Shown piece by piece: positions 33,999-41,711 of a stretch of 64,000 bases of DNA. Numbering within the stretch: position 1 is the first letter of the stretch; the number at the start of each line of letters is the position of its first letter. Source of the DNA: Zetaproteobacteria bacterium CG06_land_8_20_14_3_00_59_53 (GTDB lineage: Bacteria > Pseudomonadota > Zetaproteobacteria > Mariprofundales > Mariprofundaceae); NCBI GenBank assembly GCA_002779605.1, contig PEWE01000011.1, positions 1 through 64,000 on the forward strand, given 5' to 3'. The notes under the pieces are model-generated. The model saw nothing but the letters and a program-made list of their open reading frames with translations, was not told the DNA's origin and ran no database searches. The position numbers and the translations under genes were made by a program.

Positions 33999-35060
33999 AT
34001 GACCGAATTTTTCACATCCATCCAGCTTGGCAGCCAGACTCTGCCCAACCGTATCGCCATGGCACCGATGACGCGCAACCGTGCACCGGGCGGCATGCCC
34101 ACCGCCCTGATGGCCGAGTATTACGGCCAGCGCGCCACTGCCGGCCTGATCGTCACCGAGGGTGCACAGGTTTCCGATCAGGGCATCGGCTATCCGGCCA
34201 CACCGGGCATCCACAGCACTGAACAGGCAAAAGCATGGAAACAGATCACCGATGCCGTGCATGCCGCAGGCGGGCACATCTTCGTACAGCTGTGGCATTG
34301 CGGTCGCGTGTCGCATCCGGATTTTCACGGGGGTGATCTGCCGGTGGCGCCAAGCGCCATCAAGCCTGCCGGACAGGCCTTCACCTATACCGGCCTGCAG
34401 GATTTCGTCACTCCGCGCGCACTGTTGCTGAACGAAATCCCCGGCATCGTCGAGCAATACCGGCATGCCGCCCGCATCGCCATGCAGGCTGGATTCGATG
34501 GTGTGGAGATTCATTCGGCCAACGGCTACCTGCTCGACCAGTTCCTGCGCGACGGCAGTAATACGCGCAGCGACAACTACGGCGGCAGCATCGAAAACCG
34601 GGTCCGCCTGCTGCTTGAGGTCACCCGGGCGGTCTGTGATGAAATCGGAGCCGAAAAGGTCGGTATCCGCATCTCGCCGATCAATGCCTTCAACGATATG
34701 CACGACTCCGATCCGCAGGCCCTGTTCAACCATGTGGCAGAGGCACTATCGCAGCTGTCGCCGGCCTACCTGCATGTGGTCGAGGTCAGCATGACCGGCG
34801 GAAGCGATGACAGTGTGGATATGCAGCAGATCCGCAGGCACTTCAACGGCGCCTATATCGCCAACGGCGGATACGACAGGGCGCGCGGCGATGCAGCCAT
34901 CGCATCGGGTGGCGCAGACATCGTGGCCTTCGGCATCCCGTATCTGGCCAATCCGGACCTGCCTGAGCGCCTGCGCCGCAATGCGCCGCTCAACACGCCG
35001 GATCAGGACACCTTCTACGGCGGCGATGCAAAAGGCTATACTGATTATCCGACGCTTTAG
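33999..35060 (+). CDS. Old yellow enzyme family alkene reductase (NemA-like)
   Basis: 353-residue FMN TIM-barrel. N terminus NRIAMAPMTRNRAPGG with the FMN-loop Thr, QLWHCGRVSHP, and the signature VEIHSANGYLLDQFLRDGSNTRSD with His/Asn for substrate phenolate binding and Tyr as proton donor. C-terminal ANGGYD for phosphate binding. Reduces enones, nitro compounds and nitrate esters. It fits a response to electrophiles. SD CCGGAG is ten bases upstream. Confidence 0.94.
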   Translation: MTEFFTSIQLGSQTLPNRIAMAPMTRNRAPGGMPTALMAEYYGQRATAGLIVTEGAQVSDQGIGYPATPGIHSTEQAKAWKQITDAVHAAGGHIFVQLWHCGRVSHPDFHGGDLPVAPSAIKPAGQAFTYTGLQDFVTPRALLLNEIPGIVEQYRHAARIAMQAGFDGVEIHSANGYLLDQFLRDGSNTRSDNYGGSIENRVRLLLEVTRAVCDEIGAEKVGIRISPINAFNDMHDSDPQALFNHVAEALSQLSPAYLHVVEVSMTGGSDDSVDMQQIRRHFNGAYIANGGYDRARGDAAIASGGADIVAFGIPYLANPDLPERLRRNAPLNTPDQDTFYGGDAKGYTDYPTL

Positions 35061-35099
35061 TGTTACAGAACCTGGCGCAGCCAAGCGGGGTGGTTGATC

Positions 35100-35828
35100 A
35101 TGAGTATTGAGGTTCGTACTGCCTTGCAGGTACCGGAGGGCGACGGGGTGACCGTGAAGCGCCTGATGCCGGTGCACGGATTTCTGAACTATGACCCCTT
35201 TGTGTTGTGGGATCATTTCGACATCGCAAAGGGGGGATTTCCTCCGCATCCGCATCGCGGCTTCGAGGCCATCACCTGGATGATCCGCGGCGGTATGCGC
35301 CACAAGGACACGCTCGGCAATGAAGGGACTGTGCAGGCCGGCGGCGCGCAACGCTTCACGGCCGGGCGCGGTATCACGCATTCGGAGATGCCGGACGGGC
35401 ATGCCGAGGGCATCCAGCTGTGGATCAACCTGCCGCAGCGCCTGAAGCGCATCGATGCCGCTTACCAGCAGGTGAACGAGGTTCCCTCGGAAGAGGCCGA
35501 TGGTGTCAGCCTGCATTTCATCGTGGGCGATCGGGGTGCGATCGACCTGCATACCGATGTCGAGTTTGTCGAGATCCGCATGACGGCCGGCAGCCACCTG
35601 CGTCACGATATCGACGCCGGATGGCGGGGTATGGTGTATGTGGTCGAAGGCGGGGTGAGGCTGAGCGGTGAGCACGGGGATGATATCAGTCTGCAGACCG
35701 GCGAAGCCGCCTTCGCGGAGAAAGAACCCTTCCTGTCCCTGTTCTCGGAGACAGGAGCACACCTGATGTGGTGCTTCGGGGTGCCGCATCACGAGCCCAT
35801 CCGGCAGCACGGGCCTTTCGTTGATTGA
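35100..35828 (+). CDS. Pirin family protein (pirin-like bicupin)
   Basis: 242 residues. DPFVLWDHFDIAKGGFPPHPHRGFEAITWMIRGGMRHKDTLGNEG is the pirin N-cupin with its His-x-His and Glu metal set, followed by GRGITHSEMPDG. C-terminal cupin is shorter than the first. This is a different subfamily from the pirin at 33257. Both flank the OYE gene. The ATG at 35100 follows a G-rich Shine-Dalgarno. Confidence 0.9.
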   Translation: MSIEVRTALQVPEGDGVTVKRLMPVHGFLNYDPFVLWDHFDIAKGGFPPHPHRGFEAITWMIRGGMRHKDTLGNEGTVQAGGAQRFTAGRGITHSEMPDGHAEGIQLWINLPQRLKRIDAAYQQVNEVPSEEADGVSLHFIVGDRGAIDLHTDVEFVEIRMTAGSHLRHDIDAGWRGMVYVVEGGVRLSGEHGDDISLQTGEAAFAEKEPFLSLFSETGAHLMWCFGVPHHEPIRQHGPFVD

Positions 35829-35873
35829 TGCCGCCATTTGCTGGCAGGCCGTGATTGGCGCTAGGCTGAAGCC

Positions 35874-36608
35874 ATGAAACATCATCCTCATCCCCTGCTG
35901 CACTGGCTGGGCATCGATATGATCCATGTCAGTCACGGCGAGCGCTGGTTGTCCTCCATCGGCGCGCTGCTCGGTATCGCCATCTGCTGGGGTATCAGCA
36001 TCCAGTTTCTCGGGCCCATGTCGGCCACATTGATCATCGCTTCGATGGGTGCCGGGGCGGTGCTGCTGTTCGCCACGCCGCATGCTGCGCTGGCGCAGCC
36101 GTGGTCGGCCACCGGCGGTCATGTGTTCTCGGCCATCATCGGCGTGACCTGCGCACAACAGATCGATGACATCTGGCTGGCGGCCTCCCTTGCCGTCGGG
36201 CTGGCCATTCTGGTCATGCACTATACCCGCAGCCTGCATCCGCCGGGTGGCGCAACCGCGCTGATTTCGGTGATCGGTGGAGATGATATCCATGCGCTGG
36301 GCTATGGCTTCGTGCTGCAGCCGGTGCTGCTCAATGCGGTGAGTCTGTTGCTGGTGGCCCTGCTGTTCAACAATCTGATCGGCAGTCGCCGCTATCCGGC
36401 CGCATGGGCCGGATCACCTGCGGAAGAGGCAGCCGTGACCGGCTCCGGTATCCGGGCCGAGCATGTGCGTGCAGCCATGGATGAGATGGATATGGTCGAG
36501 GACATCAGCGAGGAAGATATGTTGCGCATCATCCAGCGCGCCGAGGCGCATGCCCTGCAGGACAAGGCCAGCGCTACGACCACGGCAAAGGAATCCGGAA
36601 AGGGATGA
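35874..36608 (+). CDS. HPP family membrane protein
   Basis: 244 residues. Four hydrophobic segments: SIGALLGIAICWGISIQFLG, ATLIIASMGAGAVLLF, LAASLAVGLAILVMHY and LLNAVSLLLVALLFNNL. The family HPP motif is in RSLHPPGGATALISV. A hydrophilic C-terminal tail (about 175-244) with acidic helices follows. HPP proteins in other organisms include nitrite transporters of plant chloroplasts; the bacterial role is unknown. The stop overlaps the next gene. Confidence 0.88.
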   Translation: MKHHPHPLLHWLGIDMIHVSHGERWLSSIGALLGIAICWGISIQFLGPMSATLIIASMGAGAVLLFATPHAALAQPWSATGGHVFSAIIGVTCAQQIDDIWLAASLAVGLAILVMHYTRSLHPPGGATALISVIGGDDIHALGYGFVLQPVLLNAVSLLLVALLFNNLIGSRRYPAAWAGSPAEEAAVTGSGIRAEHVRAAMDEMDMVEDISEEDMLRIIQRAEAHALQDKASATTTAKESGKG

Positions 36609-37246
36609 GCCGTATTCACCGATACACGGGTGAACAGGTGATCGTTGAGTTCGAGTTGGGCCGATGTATCCATACCGGCGATTGCACGCACGCCCTGCCA
36701 GCCGTATTCGACACCAAACGTACAGGCCGCTGGGTGCATCCCGATGCCGCATCAGCCGATGAGATCGCACAGGTCTGCGCCGACTGCCCGACCGGGGCTC
36801 TGCGTTGTGTGAACAAAGAGACGGGCGAGGCGATACTTCCCGTCGCCGGAAAAAACACCGTTAGCATCGTCGCCGACGGTCCGCTGTATGTGCATGCCGA
36901 CTTGCAGGTCAACGGCGAGCCGGAGCCGACCAACCGCGCCGCGCTGTGCCGTTGTGGCGCGTCCCGCCTGATGCCGCGCTGCGATAATTCACACAGGACC
37001 TGCGACTTCCGCGATGCCGGAAAGGTGGCTGTTCCTCTGCCCTCCGACGCACCGCAGACAGGCAGGCTGAGTATCACCACAACCCCCGACGGCCCCTTGA
37101 TGCTCGAAGGGCCGTTCAGCCTGCTTGATGCCGATGGAAACGAAGTCTGTAAAAGCGGCAAGGCGGCGCTGTGCCGCTGTGGGGCATCGAATATGAAGCC
37201 GTATTGCGACGGTTCGCACCACCACATCGGATTCAAGGCGGAATAA
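36605..37246 (+). CDS. Divergent 4Fe-4S (Fer4_19) plus two CDGSH domains protein
   Basis: 213 residues with three cluster-like parts. Residues about 10-70 resemble the divergent mono-cluster domain (Fer4_19): CIHTGDCTHALPAVFDT and CADCPTGALRC. Then CRCGASRLMPRCDNSH (about 118-133), a CDGSH-like motif with Asn in place of Gly. Then CRCGASNMKPYCDGSH (about 193-208), a standard CDGSH. The layout is consistent with an intraprotein electron-transfer chain; the partner is unknown. Confidence 0.88.
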   Translation: MSRIHRYTGEQVIVEFELGRCIHTGDCTHALPAVFDTKRTGRWVHPDAASADEIAQVCADCPTGALRCVNKETGEAILPVAGKNTVSIVADGPLYVHADLQVNGEPEPTNRAALCRCGASRLMPRCDNSHRTCDFRDAGKVAVPLPSDAPQTGRLSITTTPDGPLMLEGPFSLLDADGNEVCKSGKAALCRCGASNMKPYCDGSHHHIGFKAE

Positions 37247-37249
37247 GGC

Positions 37250-37939
37250 ATGGCCGCGATTTTCACCGGGGCGACATTCACCTTCCTGCGGCAGCTGGTG
37301 GACAATAACAACCGCGAATGGTTCGCCGCGCACAAGGGGGAATACGAGGCGCATGTTCGTGAGCCGGCGCGAGCCTTCATCCGTGCGATGGGGCCGGAAC
37401 TGGCCGGCTTCGCCCCTGAATTCATCGCCGACGATCGCAAGGTCGGAGGCTCGCTGATGCGCATCTTCCGTGATGTGCGCTTCTCGAAAAACAAACTTCC
37501 CTACAAAACCAATATCGGCATCCAGTTCCGCCACAGGCAGGGCAAGGATGTGCATGCCCCCGGCTTCTATCTGCACATCGAGGCCTCGGAGGTGTTCGTC
37601 GGCGCCGGCATCTGGCATCCGGAGGCCGATACCCTGAAGAGTATCCGCAGCTACATCGATGCCCATCCGACCCGCTGGCAGGATGCCTTGCAGCAAAAGG
37701 AATTCGCGCAATGGTTCCACATGACCGGCGATACGCTGTCACGTCCGCCCAAGGGGTATAGCGCCGATCATCCGCTGATCGAAGAGATCAAGCGCAAGGA
37801 CTTCATCGGCATCGCGCCGCTGGTGCCGGAGCTGATGCTGGAGCCCGACCTGCCGGCGCTGGTCGGCGGCTATTTTGCCGTCACCGTGCCGCTGATGCGC
37901 GAGCTTTGCCGTGCCGTCGGCATCCCTTACGAGTCATGA
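37250..37939 (+). CDS. DUF2461 family protein (TIGR02453)
   Basis: 229 residues of the TIGR02453 family of uncharacterised proteins. Family hallmarks: FTGATFTFLRQLVDNNNREWFAAHK, then RIFRDVRFSKNKLPYKTNIGIQFRH, PGFYLHIEASEVFVGAGIWHPEAD. The structure is cytosolic with no membrane segment. Function is unknown. It follows the CDGSH gene by three bases, so it is co-transcribed. Confidence 0.9.
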   Translation: MAAIFTGATFTFLRQLVDNNNREWFAAHKGEYEAHVREPARAFIRAMGPELAGFAPEFIADDRKVGGSLMRIFRDVRFSKNKLPYKTNIGIQFRHRQGKDVHAPGFYLHIEASEVFVGAGIWHPEADTLKSIRSYIDAHPTRWQDALQQKEFAQWFHMTGDTLSRPPKGYSADHPLIEEIKRKDFIGIAPLVPELMLEPDLPALVGGYFAVTVPLMRELCRAVGIPYES

Positions 37940-37973
37940 ACACCCTGCGAAACAATGTCATCAAGGAGATTTT

Positions 37974-38573
37974 ATGAGCCAGATCCGCAGCAATGCCATC
38001 ACCGAGATCCATCCCGTACTGGGTAACCGCTGGAGTCCGCGCGCCTTTGCCGCCGACAAGCCGGTGGGTCGCGAAACCCTGATGGCCTGTCTGGAGGCGG
38101 CACGCTGGGCACCGTCCTGCTTCGGCGACGAGCCATGGCGCTTCATCGTGGGCGACCGCGATGCCGACAAGGCCGGCTGGGAAAGGATGCTGGCCTGCCT
38201 TGCTCCGAAGAATCAGGAATGGGCGCAGCATGCCCCGGTGTTGCTGCTGGCCTGTGCGGCCACCCGGTTCCGGCGCGGCGGCGACAACCGCTGGGGGCAG
38301 TACGATACCGGTGCAGCCAGTATCTCCCTGTGCATCCAGGCCGAGGCACTGGGGCTGGCCAGTCACCAGATGGGAGGTTTCGATAGCGATGCGGCCCGCT
38401 CCGCCTTTGCCATTCCCGCCGATTACACCCCGATGGCGGCCATCGCGCTGGGCTATCAGGCCGCCGCCGACAATCTCGACGAGGGCTTCCGCAGCACCGA
38501 ACTGGCCGAACGCAAACGCCAGCCGCTCGATGCCTGCTTCTTCGCCGGCTCCTGGGATACGCCCATCGGCTAA
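37974..38573 (+). CDS. Nitroreductase family protein
   Basis: 199-residue FMN-dependent nitroreductase. RWSPRAF near residue 20 and AARWAPSCFGDEPWRFIVG (about 43-61) bind FMN. DTGAASISLCIQAEALGLASHQMGGF is the central helix. AIALGYQA is the C-terminal FMN-phosphate site. It reduces nitroaromatics or quinones; the substrate is not predictable. ATG 37974 has AAGGAG. Confidence 0.92.
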   Translation: MSQIRSNAITEIHPVLGNRWSPRAFAADKPVGRETLMACLEAARWAPSCFGDEPWRFIVGDRDADKAGWERMLACLAPKNQEWAQHAPVLLLACAATRFRRGGDNRWGQYDTGAASISLCIQAEALGLASHQMGGFDSDAARSAFAIPADYTPMAAIALGYQAAADNLDEGFRSTELAERKRQPLDACFFAGSWDTPIG

Positions 38574-38704
38574 TGCCTCCCGGCTTGCTGGCGATGTAAA
38601 GCTTGACGCAGTCAACGACGGTTCCGAACTCAAGTACCGCGCATAGAGAGATTTGCTGTAACGACTCGACCTATGCGTCGCCTGAATACAGCAAACACCT
38701 TTAC

Positions 38705-38722
38705 GGTGAACGTACGTTCACC
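38705..38722. promoter_or_regulatory. Perfect 18-bp palindrome, probable LexA-type operator
   Basis: The 18 bases starting GGTGAACGTA are identical to their own reverse complement. The core is GAAC-N4-GTTC, the arrangement recognised by Gram-positive (DinR-type) LexA. It ends 13 bases before the lexA-like ATG at 38736, in position for autorepression. Confidence 0.7.
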
Positions 38723-38735
38723 TAAGCTTGCGGTT

Positions 38736-39314
38736 ATGGCGGACAATAACGATCACATCCATCTCGGGCGTTTGCAGGATTTCTATGCGATGCATAAATC
38801 GCTGCCGCCGTATGCCAAGATCGCGGACATCTGCGATATGCGCTCCAAGGCGGCGGTGTCCAAGCTGATCTTCCGGCTCAAGCGCGACGGTTTTCTGCAG
38901 GTCGCACCCGGCGGCAGGCTGGCGCCGACCTCGCAGTTTTTCGGCAGGCCTCTGGTCGGTACCGCTCCCGCAGGCTTCCCCAGCCCCGCCGCCGAGTTGC
39001 TCGACGATGCGCTGTCCATCGACGATTACCTGGTCGATCATCCGTCGGACACGGTACTGGTCGAGGTGCAGGGCGATTCGATGATCGGCGCAGGCATCCA
39101 GCCGGGGGATTATGTCATCGTGCGCAAATGCGAACGGGCCGAACCGGGGCAGATCGTGGTGGCCATCATGGACGGCGAGTTCACCATCAAATATCTCGAC
39201 CGCGACGAGAAGGGCTATCTGCTGCGCCCGGCCAACACGCATTATTCGGTGCTGCGCCCGCAGACCGATCTGAGCATCTTCGGCATCGTCACCGGCCAGT
39301 TCCGGAAATACTGA
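38736..39314 (+). CDS. LexA-like repressor with UmuD-type autopeptidase
   Basis: 192 residues. N-terminal winged-helix-like domain (about 1-70): LGRLQDFYAMHKSLPPYAKI, ICDMRSKAAVSKLIFRLKRDGF. The cleavage region AGFPSPA follows, where the Ala-Gly bond is the self-cut site in the family. The C-terminal S24 peptidase has catalytic Ser in VQGDSMIGAGIQPGD and Lys in AIMDGEFTIKYL. DNA-damage-responsive LexA or a LexA/UmuD hybrid is inferred. The ATG at 38736 is used because an upstream frame to 38673 would put the operator inside the gene. Confidence 0.88.
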   Translation: MADNNDHIHLGRLQDFYAMHKSLPPYAKIADICDMRSKAAVSKLIFRLKRDGFLQVAPGGRLAPTSQFFGRPLVGTAPAGFPSPAAELLDDALSIDDYLVDHPSDTVLVEVQGDSMIGAGIQPGDYVIVRKCERAEPGQIVVAIMDGEFTIKYLDRDEKGYLLRPANTHYSVLRPQTDLSIFGIVTGQFRKY

Positions 39315-39356
39315 CGCAGCGCCCAAATGAGGCCACTCGGTGTTGCGTGTCATGTT

Positions 39357-39385
39357 CCGTCATGCTTGCGAAGACGGGAATCCAG
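39357..39385. repeat. CGTCAT/GGGAATCCAG-type dispersed repeat
   Basis: The block CCGTCATGCTTGCGAAGACG followed by GGAATCCAG closely resembles the dispersed extragenic repeat that reads CGTCATTCCCGCGAA-GCGGGAATCCAG in many proteobacteria. The inverted arms are degenerate here. Confidence 0.55.
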
Positions 39386-39427
39386 TTCATTGTGCTGAAA
39401 GCCATTTTTTGCATTCTCCATGGTGAA

Positions 39428-39605
39428 GTTTCTTCTTCTTTGCGTGCCCAAAGAAGAAGCAAGAAAGGGCCCTCACAGGGTAGCTGTGAATTCCCGTGCC
39501 GCTTGCCCGCTCATCGGGGGCAAACCGGCAGTAAGACCGCCTTTTTTTGCGCAATTTCCGATGAGCAAACAACCGGCACGGCACAGCTACAAGTGGGACC
39601 CGAAA
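39428..39605. repeat. Large fold-back (MITE-like) element
   Basis: Two structures are nested. First, an 11-bp perfect hairpin, CTTCTTCTTTG (39432-39442) with CAAAGAAGAAG (39449-39459). Second, a long palindrome with paired arms: TAGCTGTG 39481-39488 with 39582-39589, CCGTGCCG 39494-39501 with 39574-39581, and GCTCATCGG 39509-39517 with 39558-39566. The loop carries a T7 run. No transposase is encoded. Confidence 0.6.
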
Positions 39606-39644
39606 TAAAACACAGGCTTAAGCAGGAGTCCGTTCAAATCACCT

Positions 39645-39702
39645 TTCTTCGCGCCCTTCGTGGTGAATGTCCTTTCTATGTGCCCTCTGTGGTGAGATCA
39701 GG
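39645..39702. repeat. Partial CTCTGTGGTGA repeat
   Basis: Contains the blocks GCGCCCTTCGTGGTGAA and CCCTCTGTGGTGAG. The second matches the right arm of the repeats at 44444-44464 and 50874-50893. No left arm is found close by. Confidence 0.5.
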
Positions 39703-39732
39703 TTTGCGCCATGCTGTTCAGCAGGTGCCGCG

Positions 39733-40977
39733 TTGATCATCAGCGACTGGCCGGGGGCGATTGCGCATATTGATGCGGATTGTTTCTTTGCCGCCTGTGA
39801 ACGCCTGCGGCGGCCCGATCTGGCGGGTCGGCCGATCTGCGTGCTGTCCAGTCAGGATGCCTGCATCGTGGCCAAAACCTACGATGCCAAGGCCGCCGGG
39901 ATCACCACCGGCATGCCGGTGTGGGAGGCGAGGAAGCTGATGCCGCAGGCGGTTTATCTGCAGGCGGATTTCCGCTTCTACGGGCTGCTCTCGAACAAGC
40001 TTTTCGCCATCCTGCGGCGCTTTTCGCCGCAGGTGGAGGCGTACTCGATCGATGAAGGTTTTGTCGATCTCGACGGCCTGCGCGGCTACTGGCGCATGGG
40101 TTACGGGGAGATCGGCGATGCCATACGCCGGACCATCCATCAGGAAACCGGACTGACGGTTTCCGTCGGCGTATCGGTGACGCGCACACTGGCCAAGATG
40201 GCCTCCGAGGCAAACAAACCGAACGGCCTGAGCGTGGTATCCGGCCGGCATATCGCCGAGTTTTTATCCGGGCAGGCAACGCGCGACATCCCCGGCATCG
40301 GCGCACGCCGTGCCGCACTGCTGGGCAAGTTCGGTCTGCATACCGCGCTGGAGTTCTCCCGCGCCCCGGAGGCGCAGGTGCAGCGTCTGCTCGGTCGCAC
40401 CGGCATGCACTTGTGGCATGAACTGAACGGACAAAGCCTGTTCGGCATCCAGACCGCCCCGGCTTTGCCCGGGAGTATGGCGCGCACGGCCAGCCTCGGC
40501 GAACGCAGCAGCGATATCCGGCTGGTGCGCTCTCACCTGTCGCACCATTGCTTCCGCCTCGGCATGGACATGGTGGCGCGGGGCTACACGGCACGGCATT
40601 TCTCCGTGATGCTGCGTCTCGGAAATTTCGAGCATGTCACACTGGCCGAACATCTGCCGCAGGCCACGCAGCACCTGAACATCATGCAGCGCACCGCCAC
40701 CCGGCTGTTGCACGGCCTGTGGCGGGAGGGGATGGTAGTCAATGCCTGCGGCATCGTGGCCACGCAGATCGCTCCGGCAGGTCATGCACAAGCCGGGCTG
40801 TTTGCCCCGGATGCAGGGGATCGCGAGACCGCCGACCTGCCGCTGTGGCAGGCGATGCAGGCGATGCGCAGCCGCTTCGGCAACAGCATCATCCGCCCGG
40901 CCAACTCCCTGCTGCGCACGGCTCCGCCTGCGCGGCAAGGCCGGCGCTTCGGGTATCCGTTGTTTGTCTGCCGATAA
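39733..40977 (+). CDS. Y-family DNA polymerase (UmuC-like)
   Basis: 415-residue translesion polymerase. Motif I IAHIDADCFFAACE near residue 10 and YSIDEGFVDLDG near residue 120 carry the metal-binding acids. VLSSQDACIVAKTYDAKAAGITTGMPVWEA is UmuC-like, with helix-hairpin-helix RDIPGIGARRAALLGKFG and a C-terminal little-finger domain (LSHHCFRLGMDMVARGYTARHFSVMLR). The start is TTG 39733 with AGG upstream. It may be controlled by the lexA-like gene 418 bases before, but the repeats intervene and no second operator was found. Confidence 0.92.
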   Translation: MIISDWPGAIAHIDADCFFAACERLRRPDLAGRPICVLSSQDACIVAKTYDAKAAGITTGMPVWEARKLMPQAVYLQADFRFYGLLSNKLFAILRRFSPQVEAYSIDEGFVDLDGLRGYWRMGYGEIGDAIRRTIHQETGLTVSVGVSVTRTLAKMASEANKPNGLSVVSGRHIAEFLSGQATRDIPGIGARRAALLGKFGLHTALEFSRAPEAQVQRLLGRTGMHLWHELNGQSLFGIQTAPALPGSMARTASLGERSSDIRLVRSHLSHHCFRLGMDMVARGYTARHFSVMLRLGNFEHVTLAEHLPQATQHLNIMQRTATRLLHGLWREGMVVNACGIVATQIAPAGHAQAGLFAPDAGDRETADLPLWQAMQAMRSRFGNSIIRPANSLLRTAPPARQGRRFGYPLFVCR

Positions 40978-41030
40978 AGAAGCATGCAGAATGCGCTTTC
41001 TGTCGCGTCATGCGCCCGCAAGGAGGTCTT

Positions 41031-41255
41031 ATGCCGATCTATGAATACCACTGTGAAAGCTGTACCAGGGAATTCGAAACGCTGGTGATGCGCAAGTCCG
41101 AGACCGTGACCTGCCCGGACTGCGGCAGCGACAAACTCTCCCGTCTGATTTCGGCGCATGCCATCGGCCACGGGGCACCGGATACCGCCTGCGGTTCCGC
41201 CCCCTGCTCGCCGATGCCGGCCTGTGGCGGCGGCATGTGCCCGGGGATGCAATAA
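41031..41255 (+). CDS. FmdB-family zinc ribbon protein
   Basis: 74 residues. N-terminal zinc ribbon MPIYEYHCESCTREFETLVM, then TCPDCGSDKLSRL: Cys-x2-Cys and Cys-x2-Cys. The Cys-rich tail (CGSAPCSPMPACGGGMCPGMQ) is typical of this family. Function unknown. ATG 41031 has AGGAGG four bases upstream. The trHb gene follows three bases after the stop. Confidence 0.9.
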   Translation: MPIYEYHCESCTREFETLVMRKSETVTCPDCGSDKLSRLISAHAIGHGAPDTACGSAPCSPMPACGGGMCPGMQ

Positions 41256-41258
41256 GCC

Positions 41259-41711
41259 ATGACCGGAGCGGCAGCAAAGCCCGCAAAACAATCCCTCTTC
41301 GATCTGCTCGGCGGGCAGCCGACACTGGAGTGTGTGCACAAACGCTTTTACGACAAGATCTATATCCACCCCTGGCTGAAACAATTCTTCGAGGGGCACG
41401 AACAGGCCGCCATCGAGCTGCGCCAGACCCAGTTCATGGCTGAGAAGTTCGGCAGTGATATGCAGTATCCGGGCATGGCGCTGGAGCTGGCGCACCGCCG
41501 CATGTTCATCCCGGAAGAGCTGCTCAGGCTGCGCCAGTCATTACTGCGCGAATCGCTCGAGGAAGAGCAGGTGCCCGAGGCGCTGATCGTGCGCTGGTTG
41601 AAGATCGATCAGGCATTCTGGAAGGACATCCGCAACGACTCACTGGCCTCGTTCAGCGAAGTCGATCTGAAATACGAACGTCCGTTGATCGTCAACAACC
41701 CGCAGGCTTAA
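41259..41711 (+). CDS. Truncated hemoglobin
   Basis: 150-residue globin of the truncated family. The B-helix Tyr31 (KRFYDKIYIHPWLKQFF) and proximal His79 (LELAHRRMFIPEE) are in place, and the C terminus extends past the usual globin core. Relatives detoxify nitric oxide or bind oxygen. It follows an FmdB-type zinc ribbon and converges on alanine dehydrogenase, overlapping by four bases at the 3' ends. Confidence 0.88.
   Translation: MTGAAAKPAKQSLFDLLGGQPTLECVHKRFYDKIYIHPWLKQFFEGHEQAAIELRQTQFMAEKFGSDMQYPGMALELAHRRMFIPEELLRLRQSLLRESLEEEQVPEALIVRWLKIDQAFWKDIRNDSLASFSEVDLKYERPLIVNNPQA

Larger units (their letters stand above)
39315..39732. repeat. 418-base intergenic mosaic of extragenic repeats
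   Basis: No gene is recognised. The segment holds three repeat-like blocks: a CGTCAT-N-GGGAATCCAG type block (39357-39385), a large fold-back (39428-39605) and part of an ACAGAG repeat (about 39645-39702). Short open frames here are repeat-derived. The polymerase gene starts at 39733. Confidence 0.7.

Noticed and set aside
39420-39608. A 62-codon open frame in the intergenic region after lexA
   Set aside because: It lies entirely inside the fold-back repeat and translates repeated KEEARKGP-type sequence common to such repeats.
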